Below, piece by piece: positions 18,815 through 28,400 of a stretch of DNA of 64,000 nucleotides (position 1 is its first letter; each line of letters begins with the position of its first letter). A program made the position numbers and the translations under genes. The stretch comes from DASRHT01 sp035293765. GTDB lineage: Bacteria > Chloroflexota > Ktedonobacteria > Ktedonobacterales > Ktedonobacteraceae. The DNA lies in NCBI GenBank assembly GCA_035293765.1, contig DATGMF010000071.1, positions 30,726-94,725 on the forward strand, written 5' to 3'. A model generated the notes under the pieces. The model was not told where the DNA came from. It worked only from the letters and a program-made list of their open reading frames with translations, and did no database searches.

Positions 18815-19597
18815 CTAAAGCGTATCGACGAAGCGCATGAGCACATCTGCAATGACCTGCACCAGCTGGTTTTGGGCGCTCTGCAAGAAAAAATGATCAC
18901 CAGGAAACATCTGCAAAACGAAGGCGGCCTTTGTCTGCTCCCTCCATGCCAGCAATTCCTGCCGCGTGACGCGGTCGTCGGCCACGCCGCCGAACACTGA
19001 GATCGAGCAGTCGAGCGGCCTTTCAGGCGAGTAGCTATGTTGCTCGCAAAGCGCGAAATCAGCTCTGAGCAAGGGAATAATATGCTGCAAGAACTCTTCG
19101 TTAGCCAGCACTTCCGCCGGTATGCTGCTAAGACGACGTAATGACTGGATGAATGCATCTCGTTCCAAGTCATGAAGCCTGGGCAGGCGATACGGCAACT
19201 GCGGCGCGCGATGTGCGGAAACAAAGAGATGCAGAGGCATCGGCAAGTTTTCCCGCCGCAACTGACGGGCCAGCTCAAAACTGAGCAGCGCCCCCATACT
19301 ATGCCCAAACAGAATAAACGGCATACCCAGATAAGGAGTTAGCACCTGGGCGAGCGTCTGCACAACCTCTGCTGCCTCGGAGAATGGAGCCTCGCTGATA
19401 CGAGCCTCTCTTCCTGGCAGTTGTATCGCACAAACTTCAACTCCTGGCGGCATCATTTGCTGCCACTGGCGAAATAGCGAGGCGCTACCACCAGCATAGT
19501 GCAGACAAAAAAGCCGCAAACAACTGCCTTTTTGGGCTTTCCAATAAGGAAGCCAGAGTTTCTGGCTTCCCTGCCGATCTAATGTGTTGATAACCAT
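18815..19597 (-). CDS. Type II thioesterase (GrsT-like editing hydrolase)
   Basis: A 260-aa stand-alone alpha/beta hydrolase of the type II thioesterase family. The nucleophile is in FGHSMGA (Ser100), the acid is probably the Asp in FGGVADDRV, and the His is in GDHFFL (H235). LHYAGGSAS and LPGREARI are the usual N-terminal signatures. It frees mis-primed or stalled carrier domains by hydrolysing unwanted acyl or acetyl groups. It lies between the MFS exporter and the acyl-CoA dehydrogenase in the left operon, so it most likely serves the lipopeptide line. A second copy of the family is at 36784-37554. Confidence 0.93.
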   Translation of the reverse strand: MVINTLDRQGSQKLWLPYWKAQKGSCLRLFCLHYAGGSASLFRQWQQMMPPGVEVCAIQLPGREARISEAPFSEAAEVVQTLAQVLTPYLGMPFILFGHSMGALLSFELARQLRRENLPMPLHLFVSAHRAPQLPYRLPRLHDLERDAFIQSLRRLSSIPAEVLANEEFLQHIIPLLRADFALCEQHSYSPERPLDCSISVFGGVADDRVTRQELLAWREQTKAAFVLQMFPGDHFFLQSAQNQLVQVIADVLMRFVDTL

Positions 19598-19649
19598 AGT
19601 GTTTCGTCTCTCTTATTGAATGAATCGACTATCGACCGGTCACCGCTAT

Positions 19650-21077
19650 CTACGCCTGATTGCTCACAATGCTTGCCTGTAATTCGGTTGACGAATGATT
19701 TTGCGGCTCGGTTAGTTCGTGGCTTTCATCTTGCAACGCTTCAGTATCGTTGGTCTTCCACAGATTGGCGATGGCATACATCCCTCCCAGCGCCGCAATG
19801 AGTCCTGTGACGACAAAGATGCTATCATATGTGCCGAAGGAAGCACCTAACAGATTGAGCTGAAAATTGCGCAGCACCGTGCTGGCGAGATAGCTCAGCA
19901 AAGAGATAGATACCAGGGAGGCAAAGCTGAGGGTTGATGTCGCAATTGCCCCGATGCGCCCAAGCATTTCTCGTGGAGTAACGCTCAAGGCAATCGGGCC
20001 GACACAGACATTGACAGCAGCTACTAGCAGCCCTGTGAAGAAGACGCAGACCAGGGCAACGATCAGATTGTTTGTGCGGGCATAGACAATCATCAGCACA
20101 CCAACAATCAGGATGGCGCTGCTAAACACCCGTCTCACCCCAAGACGCTCTGCAAAGAGCGCAGCACTCAACGCTCCTACAATAGTGCCGATACCGATAG
20201 CCATGCCTACCAGGCCAAAAAGGATCAGCGGGGCATGCAAATTCTTCTGATAGAAGAAGATGCCTAGAGAATTTTGCGCTCCTTCTGGAATGACTGCCAG
20301 ACATGCCCCGATCAAGGCCACCAGCAAAACACGATTCTGGACGATAAAACGGAGTCCGGTCAGATACTCGCGGAAAAAATCTTTTTCTGCCTCTTGCGTT
20401 GTGCTGGCAGTTGCTGCCGGTATGCGCACGAAAGAAATCGCTGCAAATGAACACGCAAAGGAGAGCGCATTAAAGAGCACTGCTATCTGCGGCCCTATAG
20501 CGAAGAAAAGCACTACAGCTAGAGGAGGAGCCAGGACATAGGCCAGCCCGGACATGGTTTGTAACAGACCGCTTGCACGGGCTTGATATTCCTGTGGCAC
20601 AATATCCCCAATCAGCGCAAAGGACGACGGATTAAAAAACTGTGAACAGACACTGTTGAAAAACACCACAGCATAGATCATGATGAGTTTGACTAAAACT
20701 GGCAGAGCAACAATTCCTGTAAGTGGGAGCAATAAGGCAATCAACACCGTGCGGGCCGCGTCCATCCGCAGCATCGTCTGACGCTTCACCCAGCGATCCA
20801 CAAAAACGCCTGCAATCGATCCGAGGAGTAATGTTGGAATAATCGCCGCGAGCAATACTCCTCCGAGAGCTAACGGAGCCCATGATTGCCCACGCGCGAT
20901 AGTCAGAGCCACCCACAGGCTCAGGGTCTCCGTAAAAACAACATCTCCGCTAATCGAAATAGCGTGCCCGCAAAACAGCAATGTATAGTTACGGTTAATA
21001 AACAACGGTACCTTCTGCGTTTTGCCGTCCCCCTCCCTCACCTCCATACCGGTGGTCGTTGGATTGATAGGCTCCAT
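19650..21077 (-). CDS. MFS drug/peptide efflux transporter
   Basis: A 475-aa integral membrane protein with about 12 hydrophobic segments, beginning after a short cytoplasmic N-terminus (TLLFCGHAISISGDVVF). The loop GVFVDRWVKRQTMLRMD between helices 2 and 3 is the major facilitator signature region, and the architecture resembles macrolide-efflux (MFS_3) proteins. It ends in a hydrophilic acidic tail. It probably exports the product or gives self-resistance, driven by proton exchange. RBS AGGGAG precedes the ATG. It is separated by 182 nt from the ABC transporter pair and followed by the type II thioesterase. Confidence 0.88.
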   Translation of the reverse strand: MEPINPTTTGMEVREGDGKTQKVPLFINRNYTLLFCGHAISISGDVVFTETLSLWVALTIARGQSWAPLALGGVLLAAIIPTLLLGSIAGVFVDRWVKRQTMLRMDAARTVLIALLLPLTGIVALPVLVKLIMIYAVVFFNSVCSQFFNPSSFALIGDIVPQEYQARASGLLQTMSGLAYVLAPPLAVVLFFAIGPQIAVLFNALSFACSFAAISFVRIPAATASTTQEAEKDFFREYLTGLRFIVQNRVLLVALIGACLAVIPEGAQNSLGIFFYQKNLHAPLILFGLVGMAIGIGTIVGALSAALFAERLGVRRVFSSAILIVGVLMIVYARTNNLIVALVCVFFTGLLVAAVNVCVGPIALSVTPREMLGRIGAIATSTLSFASLVSISLLSYLASTVLRNFQLNLLGASFGTYDSIFVVTGLIAALGGMYAIANLWKTNDTEALQDESHELTEPQNHSSTELQASIVSNQA

Positions 21078-21259
21078 AGCGTTGTACTCCCTTTTATTTC
21101 AATACCTCTTAACAATGCTGGCACCCGCAGCAAGATACAACAGGCTTAGTGGTTGACAATACCATGAAAAGCAGCTTCATGGTGAATAACTTTTTGTATG
21201 TCGCGGTGGAGAGGCAGAAGAACTTACTGCACGAGCAGCGGCCTGTATGTCGTTCAAGC

Positions 21260-22882
21260 CTATGATTGTATCTGGAGATTTCGCCCGGTAACGGCCAGTA
21301 GTAGCAGCACCAGCGTGATACCGGCGAAGATGTACGGAATACCCATCGTGAGGGCGGCTGCACTCACTCCCATAAAATCAAGCACCGCAGTGTGATTGAT
21401 TGCCCCTATGTACCATACGCCGAGGTACACCACCTCAAACAACCTTCTGCCAGACGTCCAGACACCCGCGAATATTGCCAGCGCAGGAATAAAGAACGCA
21501 CCTAGAAGGCCCGCGATCAAGAGCGGCATATTGCCAACGAGTACATCTCGCACAATCATGCCGCTGCCGGCAAACAGCGTAATGCAGACGCCGGCCAGGT
21601 AAAGCAGCGGGAACTCGCGCCACAGGAGATGGACCGTCGGGAAAACTAACTGCTGCATGTTATGCTGTCTTTCGCGACTCCCCAACGATGACCAGATGGG
21701 CAAGGGCCAGAGCCAGGCAATTGGCAGAAAAATGCTGCGAGCGATATCAAACGGCAAGAACAGGCATAACGCGATCCATACCAGCGCCCCGATATACCAC
21801 CACCAGGGAACCTCTTTGAACAGCAGGCGCAATTCGCCTATCAGGATCGCCATCCCGGTGGTGAGCTGCGATTGACCACGAGTCGATAAGGGCGTGAGCG
21901 TAGGAGACGCCAGCATTGGCTGCTCTTTTCCTTCAGGTTCTGCCTCTTTTTCCGTCTGCTGGTTAACCTGTTTAGCGGCACGCACACGTTGCTCTTTCGT
22001 TGGATCAAACCGTGAGAAGACAAGGGCAGCCACTATCATCACCCCCAGCGCGATTACTAGCCAGAGCAGACGCTGCTCCACGATCTGCAAGGGCCAGACA
22101 TTCCCTTGCCAGAGAAAGGTATGAGGAGGCACGCTGGTAGCCGACGTGCCAATATCTAGCCCGCTCGTCACCGAAGGGGCCGCCGCATGCATAGCCGCCT
22201 GTATCTGCTGAAGGCTGGTCGAGACGCCCAACAGATCAAACAGGGAGTTTCCGCCATTGCCATCTCCAAATGAAAGAATGATCACCAGGAGGCAGAAAGA
22301 CACGTAGATGGTGCTACCAACAGCGCCTCGCAACCATTTGACGCACTCAAACAAGACCGCTAGCGCCGCAACAAAGACAATCACCGGTACCGTCATAAAG
22401 AGAAACGGGCTGAGGAGTTGCCAGGCATCCAGGTGCGGATCTTCCCCGCGCAATACCTGCATGACACCGGCGGCAACGATCAGCACCACAACCATTGTTG
22501 TCAGGACGGCTAAATTACTGAGGACCTTCCCCAGAACATAGGCGAGTTTTGTCAATGGAGTCGTCGCAATAATCTGTCCCACCCCCGTCTGGACATCCCG
22601 CTCGACGGCATTGCGCACAAGAAAAAAGCCAACGCACACCAACGCGAGGGTCGCCCAGATAGCGATCTGGGTCGCAACCCAGGCAGAATTATACACGCCA
22701 CGATACCAGATATCCGAGTTATTCAGGCTAAATGATAAGCCCCTATACCCAGCATTAGCAGCCGGGGTATAAAAGTACCCAGAAAAAACCACAATACCCA
22801 GTATGACGAGAAAGACGGAGCGGCGCACACGTTCAAGGTAATCCGCTTTTAAGAGATGATAAACTGATCGTATCGTGCTCAT
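21260..22882 (-). CDS. ABC-2 type transporter permease
   Basis: A 540-aa membrane protein with about 12 hydrophobic segments arranged as two similar halves around a hydrophilic loop rich in Lys/Gln/Glu (roughly residues 310-350), which looks like two fused ABC-2 permease units. The chosen start ATG 22882 has RBS AGAGGGA and follows the ATPase stop by 16 nt; an upstream ATG at 22912 would overlap the ATPase. EVERDVQTGVGQIIATTPL-type text (seen as AVERDVQTG) is typical of ABC-2 permeases. Together with the ATPase it should form an exporter in the cytoplasmic membrane; the substrate is presumably the operon's product. Confidence 0.85.
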   Translation of the reverse strand: MSTIRSVYHLLKADYLERVRRSVFLVILGIVVFSGYFYTPAANAGYRGLSFSLNNSDIWYRGVYNSAWVATQIAIWATLALVCVGFFLVRNAVERDVQTGVGQIIATTPLTKLAYVLGKVLSNLAVLTTMVVVLIVAAGVMQVLRGEDPHLDAWQLLSPFLFMTVPVIVFVAALAVLFECVKWLRGAVGSTIYVSFCLLVIILSFGDGNGGNSLFDLLGVSTSLQQIQAAMHAAAPSVTSGLDIGTSATSVPPHTFLWQGNVWPLQIVEQRLLWLVIALGVMIVAALVFSRFDPTKEQRVRAAKQVNQQTEKEAEPEGKEQPMLASPTLTPLSTRGQSQLTTGMAILIGELRLLFKEVPWWWYIGALVWIALCLFLPFDIARSIFLPIAWLWPLPIWSSLGSRERQHNMQQLVFPTVHLLWREFPLLYLAGVCITLFAGSGMIVRDVLVGNMPLLIAGLLGAFFIPALAIFAGVWTSGRRLFEVVYLGVWYIGAINHTAVLDFMGVSAAALTMGIPYIFAGITLVLLLLAVTGRNLQIQS

Positions 22883-22898
22883 GATTCCCTCTGCTTCA

Positions 22899-23804
22899 CT
22901 ACTGATATGCATACTGCTCTTCTCGCTTGAAGGTAGCCTGATCTGAGATAATGTAGAGATAGGCGTCCTCCAGGGTTGTCACCGTCGCTCGGACGGCAGC
23001 CGCATTGGGCGCGGTATTGGAGATGATGCGTGCATGGATACCCTCGCTGCGACGAGTCGTGCTGCTGATGACATGATGTGCGCGTATCGCCGCGAATTCT
23101 TCGCCAGGCATGGTCCACTCCCAGACTTTTCCTTCAACCGTTTTCAGGAGTTGTTCCGGCTTGGCCCGTGCGAGCATGCGTCCCTTGTTCATGATCACAA
23201 TATCGCTGGCCGTCGCTTCAACGTCAGAAACAATATGCGTTGAGAGGATCACGATGCGCTCTCCAGCAAGATCGGAGAGGAGATTGCGAAAGCGAATGCG
23301 CTCCTCAGGATCAAGCCCGACGGTTGGCTCATCAACGATGAGCAGGGCGGGATCATTTAAAAGTGCCTGCGCAATGCCAACGCGCTGTTTCATGCCGCCA
23401 GAAAAACCCTTCATCGGTCGTTTACTGGCATCCATCAGGTTGACCAGTTGCAAAAGCTCGTCAATGCGACGGCGGGCGGCTTTCCCATCGATGCCCTTGA
23501 TCGCTGCCATATATTCGAGAAATTCTCTTGCCGTCAAGTTGGGATAAATCCCAAAGTCCTGTGGCAGATATCCCATCTCTACGCGCAATCGATTCGGGTG
23601 TTTGACGATATCACTCCCGTTCCAGGAGACAGTTCCTTCCGTTGGCTTGGTGATGGTTGCCAGAATACGCATCAGGGTCGATTTTCCTGCACCATTCGGG
23701 CCGAGCAATCCCAGGACGCCTGCGCCTAGTTCAAGCGTAACATCGCGAATGCCCCAGAACTGGTTGTTATAGCGTTTGCCCAGATGGTCAATTACTAGCT
23801 GCAT
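22899..23804 (-). CDS. ABC-2 type transporter ATP-binding protein
   Basis: A 301-aa ATPase. Walker A GPNGAGKS, Q-loop LPQDFG, signature FSGGMKQR, Walker B ALLIVDEP, D-loop VGLDPEE and switch His in STHIV are all present, so it should be active. Start ATG 23804 is preferred (RBS AAGGAG, 7 nt) over an ATG five codons earlier. It pairs with the permease directly downstream. It is the first transport gene after loaP-like 24011-24535, separated by a 206-nt spacer holding a long inverted repeat. Confidence 0.93.
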   Translation of the reverse strand: MQLVIDHLGKRYNNQFWGIRDVTLELGAGVLGLLGPNGAGKSTLMRILATITKPTEGTVSWNGSDIVKHPNRLRVEMGYLPQDFGIYPNLTAREFLEYMAAIKGIDGKAARRRIDELLQLVNLMDASKRPMKGFSGGMKQRVGIAQALLNDPALLIVDEPTVGLDPEERIRFRNLLSDLAGERIVILSTHIVSDVEATASDIVIMNKGRMLARAKPEQLLKTVEGKVWEWTMPGEEFAAIRAHHVISSTTRRSEGIHARIISNTAPNAAAVRATVTTLEDAYLYIISDQATFKREEQYAYQ

Positions 23805-23894
23805 TGTCGTCTCCTTCATCTATAATCGACTGTTAAAGTACCTTTCTGCTCGGCCTTTTGTTTTCACATCAGGCAGCAGCAGGGCAAGCTCCGC

Positions 23895-23965
23895 CATTCG
23901 GCTATCCCGCCTGACGAACAGTTTGAGAGATAAAGCGGACCTTAACCCGTCGATATAGCCGAATG
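23895..23965 (-). promoter_or_regulatory. Long stem-loop in the leader between the LoaP-like gene and the ABC transporter
   Basis: Perfect 11-bp inverted repeat, CATTCGGCTAT (23895-23905) and ATAGCCGAATG (23955-23965), with a 49-nt loop. In the minus-strand transcript it follows a U-rich tract just after the antiterminator gene and lies about 90 nt before the ABC ATPase start. LoaP-class antiterminators act on structured leader RNA, so this is a candidate target. An attenuator or intergenic processing site is the alternative. Confidence 0.5.
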
Positions 23966-24010
23966 TGTCTTTCACGAAAAAAAACAAAAAACCAGGAAAA
24001 CAGTTTCAAC

Positions 24011-24535
24011 CTACGATGCACGAACCTTTTCGAGTACTTCTATATTTACCTGTGCTTCCTTTAATCGGCCCAAAAAATTGAGCAGCACATTCACGCGTTG
24101 ACTTGCTCCTACAGGCCCAACAAAGATCATTTCCAGATCCTGTAAAGGACCGGAGTTTTTGAGCCGCACAATATCTCCCTGACGAAAAGGCTGGGGCCGA
24201 GGCCCATTCATTTGCTGCAACCGCTCAGCAATTCCTTCGATGACATACCCAGGAACTATCTGCGGGGCTCCCCCAAATGATACAAGGCGCAACACGCCGG
24301 GAGTCGCATTGATCTGGCTAAGAGCCACCTTTCGTAAATTCACCTGCGCAAAAATGTACCCTGGGAACAAAGGAACATTTTGCACCTTCTTATGAGAATA
24401 GACCTTCCACTCGGGAAGATAGATCGAAAGGTCAAGAAGGCTTCTCAGCATGTTTGCCGCGTATAGTTCCTTTCTTGCCTTACAATGAATAAGGTGCCAG
24501 GTATCGTCGCTATAGCATGGCTCGAAAGTAGTCAA
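24011..24535 (-). CDS. NusG-family specialised antiterminator (LoaP/RfaH-like)
   Basis: A 174-aa NusG paralogue. The N-terminal NGN domain (about 8-105) has WHLIHCKARKELYAANML, VQNVPLFPGYIFAQV and TPGVLRLVSFGG; the C-terminal KOW domain (about 118-170) has FRQGDIVRLKNSGPL and ends in the beta-barrel RVNVLLNFLGRL. Housekeeping nusG normally sits beside secE and ribosomal protein genes; here it heads a run of more than 24 kb of biosynthetic genes, as LoaP and RfaH-type proteins do. It should travel with RNA polymerase and suppress termination in the long operon. Start TTG 24535 is chosen because RBS AAAGGAG lies just upstream and no ATG is available. It is transcribed divergently from the LuxR-type regulator, with 273 nt between them. 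Confidence 0.9.
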   Translation of the reverse strand: MTTFEPCYSDDTWHLIHCKARKELYAANMLRSLLDLSIYLPEWKVYSHKKVQNVPLFPGYIFAQVNLRKVALSQINATPGVLRLVSFGGAPQIVPGYVIEGIAERLQQMNGPRPQPFRQGDIVRLKNSGPLQDLEMIFVGPVGASQRVNVLLNFLGRLKEAQVNIEVLEKVRAS

Positions 24536-24612
24536 TGCAGTCTCCTTTCGCTGATAACTAAGCCTGCATCATTTCTCAAGTACAGTGTTGAGTGTATCTG
24601 CTTGGAGAGGGC

Positions 24613-24638
24613 AAATACCATCCACCTGAGGGGTATTT
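24613..24638. promoter_or_regulatory. Small inverted repeat in the divergent promoter region
   Basis: AAATACC (24613-24619) pairs with GGTATTT (24632-24638) across a 12-nt loop, in the 5' leader side of the LoaP-like gene. It could be an operator dyad or an RNA hairpin in the leader. Its function is not shown by sequence alone. Confidence 0.3.
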
Positions 24639-24706
24639 CTTCTGCCCCTTTGCATACCCCCATGCCAAAAATGACCGCAGAATAAGGGCGCTGGTAGGTG
24701 TGTGTA

Positions 24707-24722
24707 AACAGAGTGCGAACAG
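24707..24722 (+). promoter_or_regulatory. Candidate SARP/BTAD-type operator (direct repeat, 11-bp period)
   Basis: AACAGAGTGCGAACAG is two AACAG half-sites 11 bp apart, upstream of the LuxR-type gene and in the divergent region with the LoaP-like gene. The identical 16 bp recur at 29156-29171. SARP regulators bind heptamer-like direct repeats at 11-bp spacing, and the cluster encodes a protein with a SARP-like wHTH-BTAD end, so it is the natural candidate binder. Confidence 0.5.
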
Positions 24723-24808
24723 CTACGCCATGCCTGCAAACTGAATTTGTATCGCTGTTCTGTATGCTCTAGCCAGAAAAGATAAATCACAAAGGAGGAA
24801 GAGATCCT

Positions 24809-25378
24809 ATGAAGCTCCAGGTCCTGATTGCCGATCACCGCGACATTCTGCGAGCAGGTCTGCGTGCCATTTTTGCTACAGATACAGATATAGAATGTCT
24901 CTATGAAGCAGCAAACCAGGAAGAATTACAAAAATATCTGCGTACCAAGTCGCTGGATTTGATCTTCGTCAATCAAGCGTTCATCTCCAATATGGCGACA
25001 TTGCCGCGAGATCGTTTTGTGGTGCTAACTCCTGCATTAGACTATACAGTTTTCCATGAGGCGTATAAGCATGGGGCAAAAGGCTATCTGCTGGAGAATA
25101 CCTCAGCCGAGCTCCTTTGCACTGTTCTACACCTACCGAAAGGAGCGTTTTTAGTCGAGCCCGCGCTCGCCATCAGCATTCTGGAACATCTCTCCTGCGA
25201 TGCGCGCTTTGCCATCAAAGACGAATTCCTGACGCCGCGCGAGCGAGAAATTATTGGGTTGCTCCGCGATGGCATCGACCGGCCCACGATTGCAAGGCAG
25301 CTCCACATTAGTGGCGCCACCTTGAAAACACATATTAAGAACATTTCCAGGAAACGCGAGGCTCTCTCTGTCGGCTAA
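24809..25378 (+). CDS. LuxR/NarL-type regulator with degenerate receiver domain
   Basis: A 189-aa protein. The N-terminal receiver fold (about 1-120) is recognisable (VLIADHRDILRAGLRAIF, HGAKGYLLE), but the phosphoacceptor Asp position is Asn (FVNQ, about residue 55) and the acidic pair is reduced to ADH, so ordinary aspartyl phosphorylation is unlikely. The C-terminal LuxR-type HTH is LTPREREIIGLLRDGIDRPTIARQLHISGATLKTHIKNI; it ends about 15 residues earlier than usual. No kinase gene is nearby. It is probably a pathway-specific regulator acting without phosphorylation, perhaps through ligand binding. RBS AAAGGAGG precedes the ATG. It is convergent with the STAND/BTAD gene and divergent from the LoaP-like gene. 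Confidence 0.88.
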   Translation: MKLQVLIADHRDILRAGLRAIFATDTDIECLYEAANQEELQKYLRTKSLDLIFVNQAFISNMATLPRDRFVVLTPALDYTVFHEAYKHGAKGYLLENTSAELLCTVLHLPKGAFLVEPALAISILEHLSCDARFAIKDEFLTPREREIIGLLRDGIDRPTIARQLHISGATLKTHIKNISRKREALSVG

Positions 25379-25415
25379 CTCTAGAGCACTGGTGATGCGG
25401 AACTTCGCAGCTACA

Positions 25416-28400
25416 CTAACTCACCTGACTGCTACTCATAAGCCTTTGATAGAGTTTCTGGATCGCCGGCCCGGGCTGAATAGCCAGCTCGTCACGGAGC
25501 GTATCGAGGCAACGTTGATATTGACGCAAGGCCAATCCGCGTTTTCCTTGACGTAAATAGCTGCGCATTAATCCATAATGTGCTTCTTCCAGACAACTGT
25601 CTACTGCTAATACATGTTGCCAATGCATAATACTTTCATCAAATTGTTCGCGGCGCCAGGCGATGAGAGCAAGCTGGTGTCGTGCGCTAATATAAATGCG
25701 ACATAACTCATCGCGCCGGAATGTACACCAGTCGCTATAAAATGATTGGATATAGTCACCACGGTAGAGCTCAACCATCTTTTGAAAGGCGGTTTGCGCA
25801 GCTTCATCATCCTGGGCCGCAAGCGACTTTTGAGCTTCGGCGTTCAGTTGCTTGAAGGCAGCAACATCATACCAGATATCCCCGCCATAGAGCGATGCCA
25901 GATTTAGCGCATACGTACCGGCGTGATACACAATACAGCTATCACCCAGGATCTTACGCAGATAGTAAATCATCGAGCGCAGCGTCTGATTCACCTGGTC
26001 ATTCAGCTCGGACCAGAGCGCGGTAATAATCTGCTCTTTATGCACCGGACGCCCACTATCAAGGAGGAAGAAAAAAAGCTCCATCGCCCGCGCCATGCGC
26101 CAGTGTGTAATAGGTATCCCATCGAGCGATACGACAGGTTCGCCTAGAGCCAGGATGCTGAGCCGAGATTGCGGGGGGGCAGTAACCGATACAGCAGGGG
26201 CTAAAGCTGGTTGAGGTTGCGCTTCCGCTTCCTGGCTCTCAGTCTTCTGTGGGGAAGTAGCCCTCACAGGTAATGGCTCAGGCACCGCTCGCGGTATCTC
26301 CTCTAGCTTCGGCAGGCGTTGTAGCTCTATCTGCACGAGATGTTCATAATTGTGACGCGCCGCCAGAGTTTTAGCAAGCTCCAGGTGATAGGCCGCTGCC
26401 ACCATATTATTCTGCTCAAGATGGCAAGCCGCAAGCCGAATATTCGCTTGCAACTGCTCTCGCTTGAGCCCACTGGCATTTAATGATGCCTCCACCCTGA
26501 TCAGACAAAGCTCAGCTTCATGATACCGCCCCTGATAAAGGAGAATTGTGCCCAGGGTCAATTTGCAGATAGCGTCGTCATAGCCCATCGTCTCTGCCAG
26601 TTCCACTTCTGGATTTCTGGCTGAGATCAGTAATAGTGCCGTCTGTGAATCTCCCAGCAAAAGATAGGTGAGGGCCAGCGAGCAAGTGGTATAATTGATG
26701 AGATACTGGTCCCCCAATTGACGCGCCAGCTCAAGGCCGTCCTCAGTGACGCTCAACGCCAGATCATACTTTCCCTGGTCTTGATATACATCGCCAAGAC
26801 TTACCAGAGCATAGGCTTCGCCCTGAAGAAAGTGCAGAACATCATGAGCCGTTGTTAATGCCTGATTAAGCACGGCTTCGGCTTCAGCAAACATGCCCTG
26901 ACGCTGCAATGTTACGCCCAACCCAATCTGATTCAGAGTCTTGCCCTGCTCATCGTTTAAGTCGGTCCAGCAACGCATGGCACGGGTGCGGTGATGCTCA
27001 GAAAGAGCGTAGTTTCCAATCATGTCATAGGCCCCGGCCAACAGGCTATGGAGCAAAGCCGTCTGGCGCACTCTGCTGTTCCGACCCAATAGCTGAAGCG
27101 CATGCTGTAACTGGGCAATACCGGCGGCAAAGTTGCCTGTAAAGTTATCGCACAATCCCAGGCGTAGATATGCCTCGGCACGTAGCGCAACTTCATCGGC
27201 AGGCAATAAGGCCATAGTCTGCTGACACAAATCATGGGCTCGCGTGTATTGTCCCATTTGAAATAAGGCTTTGCTATAGGCCAGAGAGGCTTCTGCCTGC
27301 AACAACGGCTTTTCGTCGGCGTCTATCGTTGTCGCATCACGCTCGATTTTCTCTAATGCATTTTCGAGCAAGGGTAGCGCCAGGATGGATTCGTCTAACA
27401 AGAGGTGGATATCGGCCTGGGCAACGAGAAGCTGCGGATAGGCGGTTCTTACTTCATCTGGAAGGCTATTAATCCAACGCGTGAGTGTTTCCCAGTGACC
27501 ACGGGTGAGCATGCGTTGATAGACTTCGATGATCAAACGGGCCGCAAATTCATTATCCCCGGCTTCAAGTGCATGATAGATGGCTTGATCATAATTTTGC
27601 GCTTCATAAAAAAGCTCAGCCGCACGACGATGCAGGGCAACGAACTGCTCGAAATGCTGGCTGCGCAGTTCCTCACAGAGCAGTTCTCGTAATACGGAAT
27701 GGCAGGTGAAAAACTCATGGATACCATCGGCCAGGCGCGTCACAAAGAGCCCCTGCTGCTCCAGATAGGTCAGGCGCTCCTCAGCGTCAGGAATACCCAG
27801 CAAGGCTCCGCATACGGAGGCGGTCATTTGCTGCAATATGGCTGCCTCCTTGAGGAATGAAAATGTCTCCGGCTCACGACTGAATACTTCGTTAACCAGG
27901 TAGGCGAATAAGTGCTGGCGATCCATACGCATAGCGGGCAATGCCTGTGCGAACCCACCCGCCCTGCCAGAACGGAGCTGCTGCAAATCGCCCAGCCTGG
28001 TGGTAAGCAAAATACCTGCAATCCAGCCATCAAATGACTCTTCCAGGCGTTCAGCTTCCTCCTGCGTGAGCACTCCTATTCCTTGTAACTCCGCTAAATC
28101 ACGGATCTCCTGCGCTTTGAAGCGCAAGCGATTACTGTTGAGAGCAAATACCTCACGGCGCGAGACCAGCGAAGCAAACTCAAACGCAGGTATGGCGCGG
28201 CTTTCAATAATAAGCACACATTGTGATGGCAGATGCTTCAGCAGATAGTTGACGAGCTGATTCACGATATGATTGGTATTAATTTCATGATAGTTACAAA
28301 GGAATAAAACAAAATGATCGGGAATTTCTGCTACTATGGCATTTACCAACGCATCAATGACCCCGTAAAAGGGTTCGGCCCCTTCTGACTTCTCGGCAGT

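Noticed and set aside
24809..25378. Frameshift truncating the C-terminus of the LuxR-type regulator
   Set aside because: The HTH ends early, but the other frames just beyond the stop do not read as the missing helix, so a natural short end is as likely.
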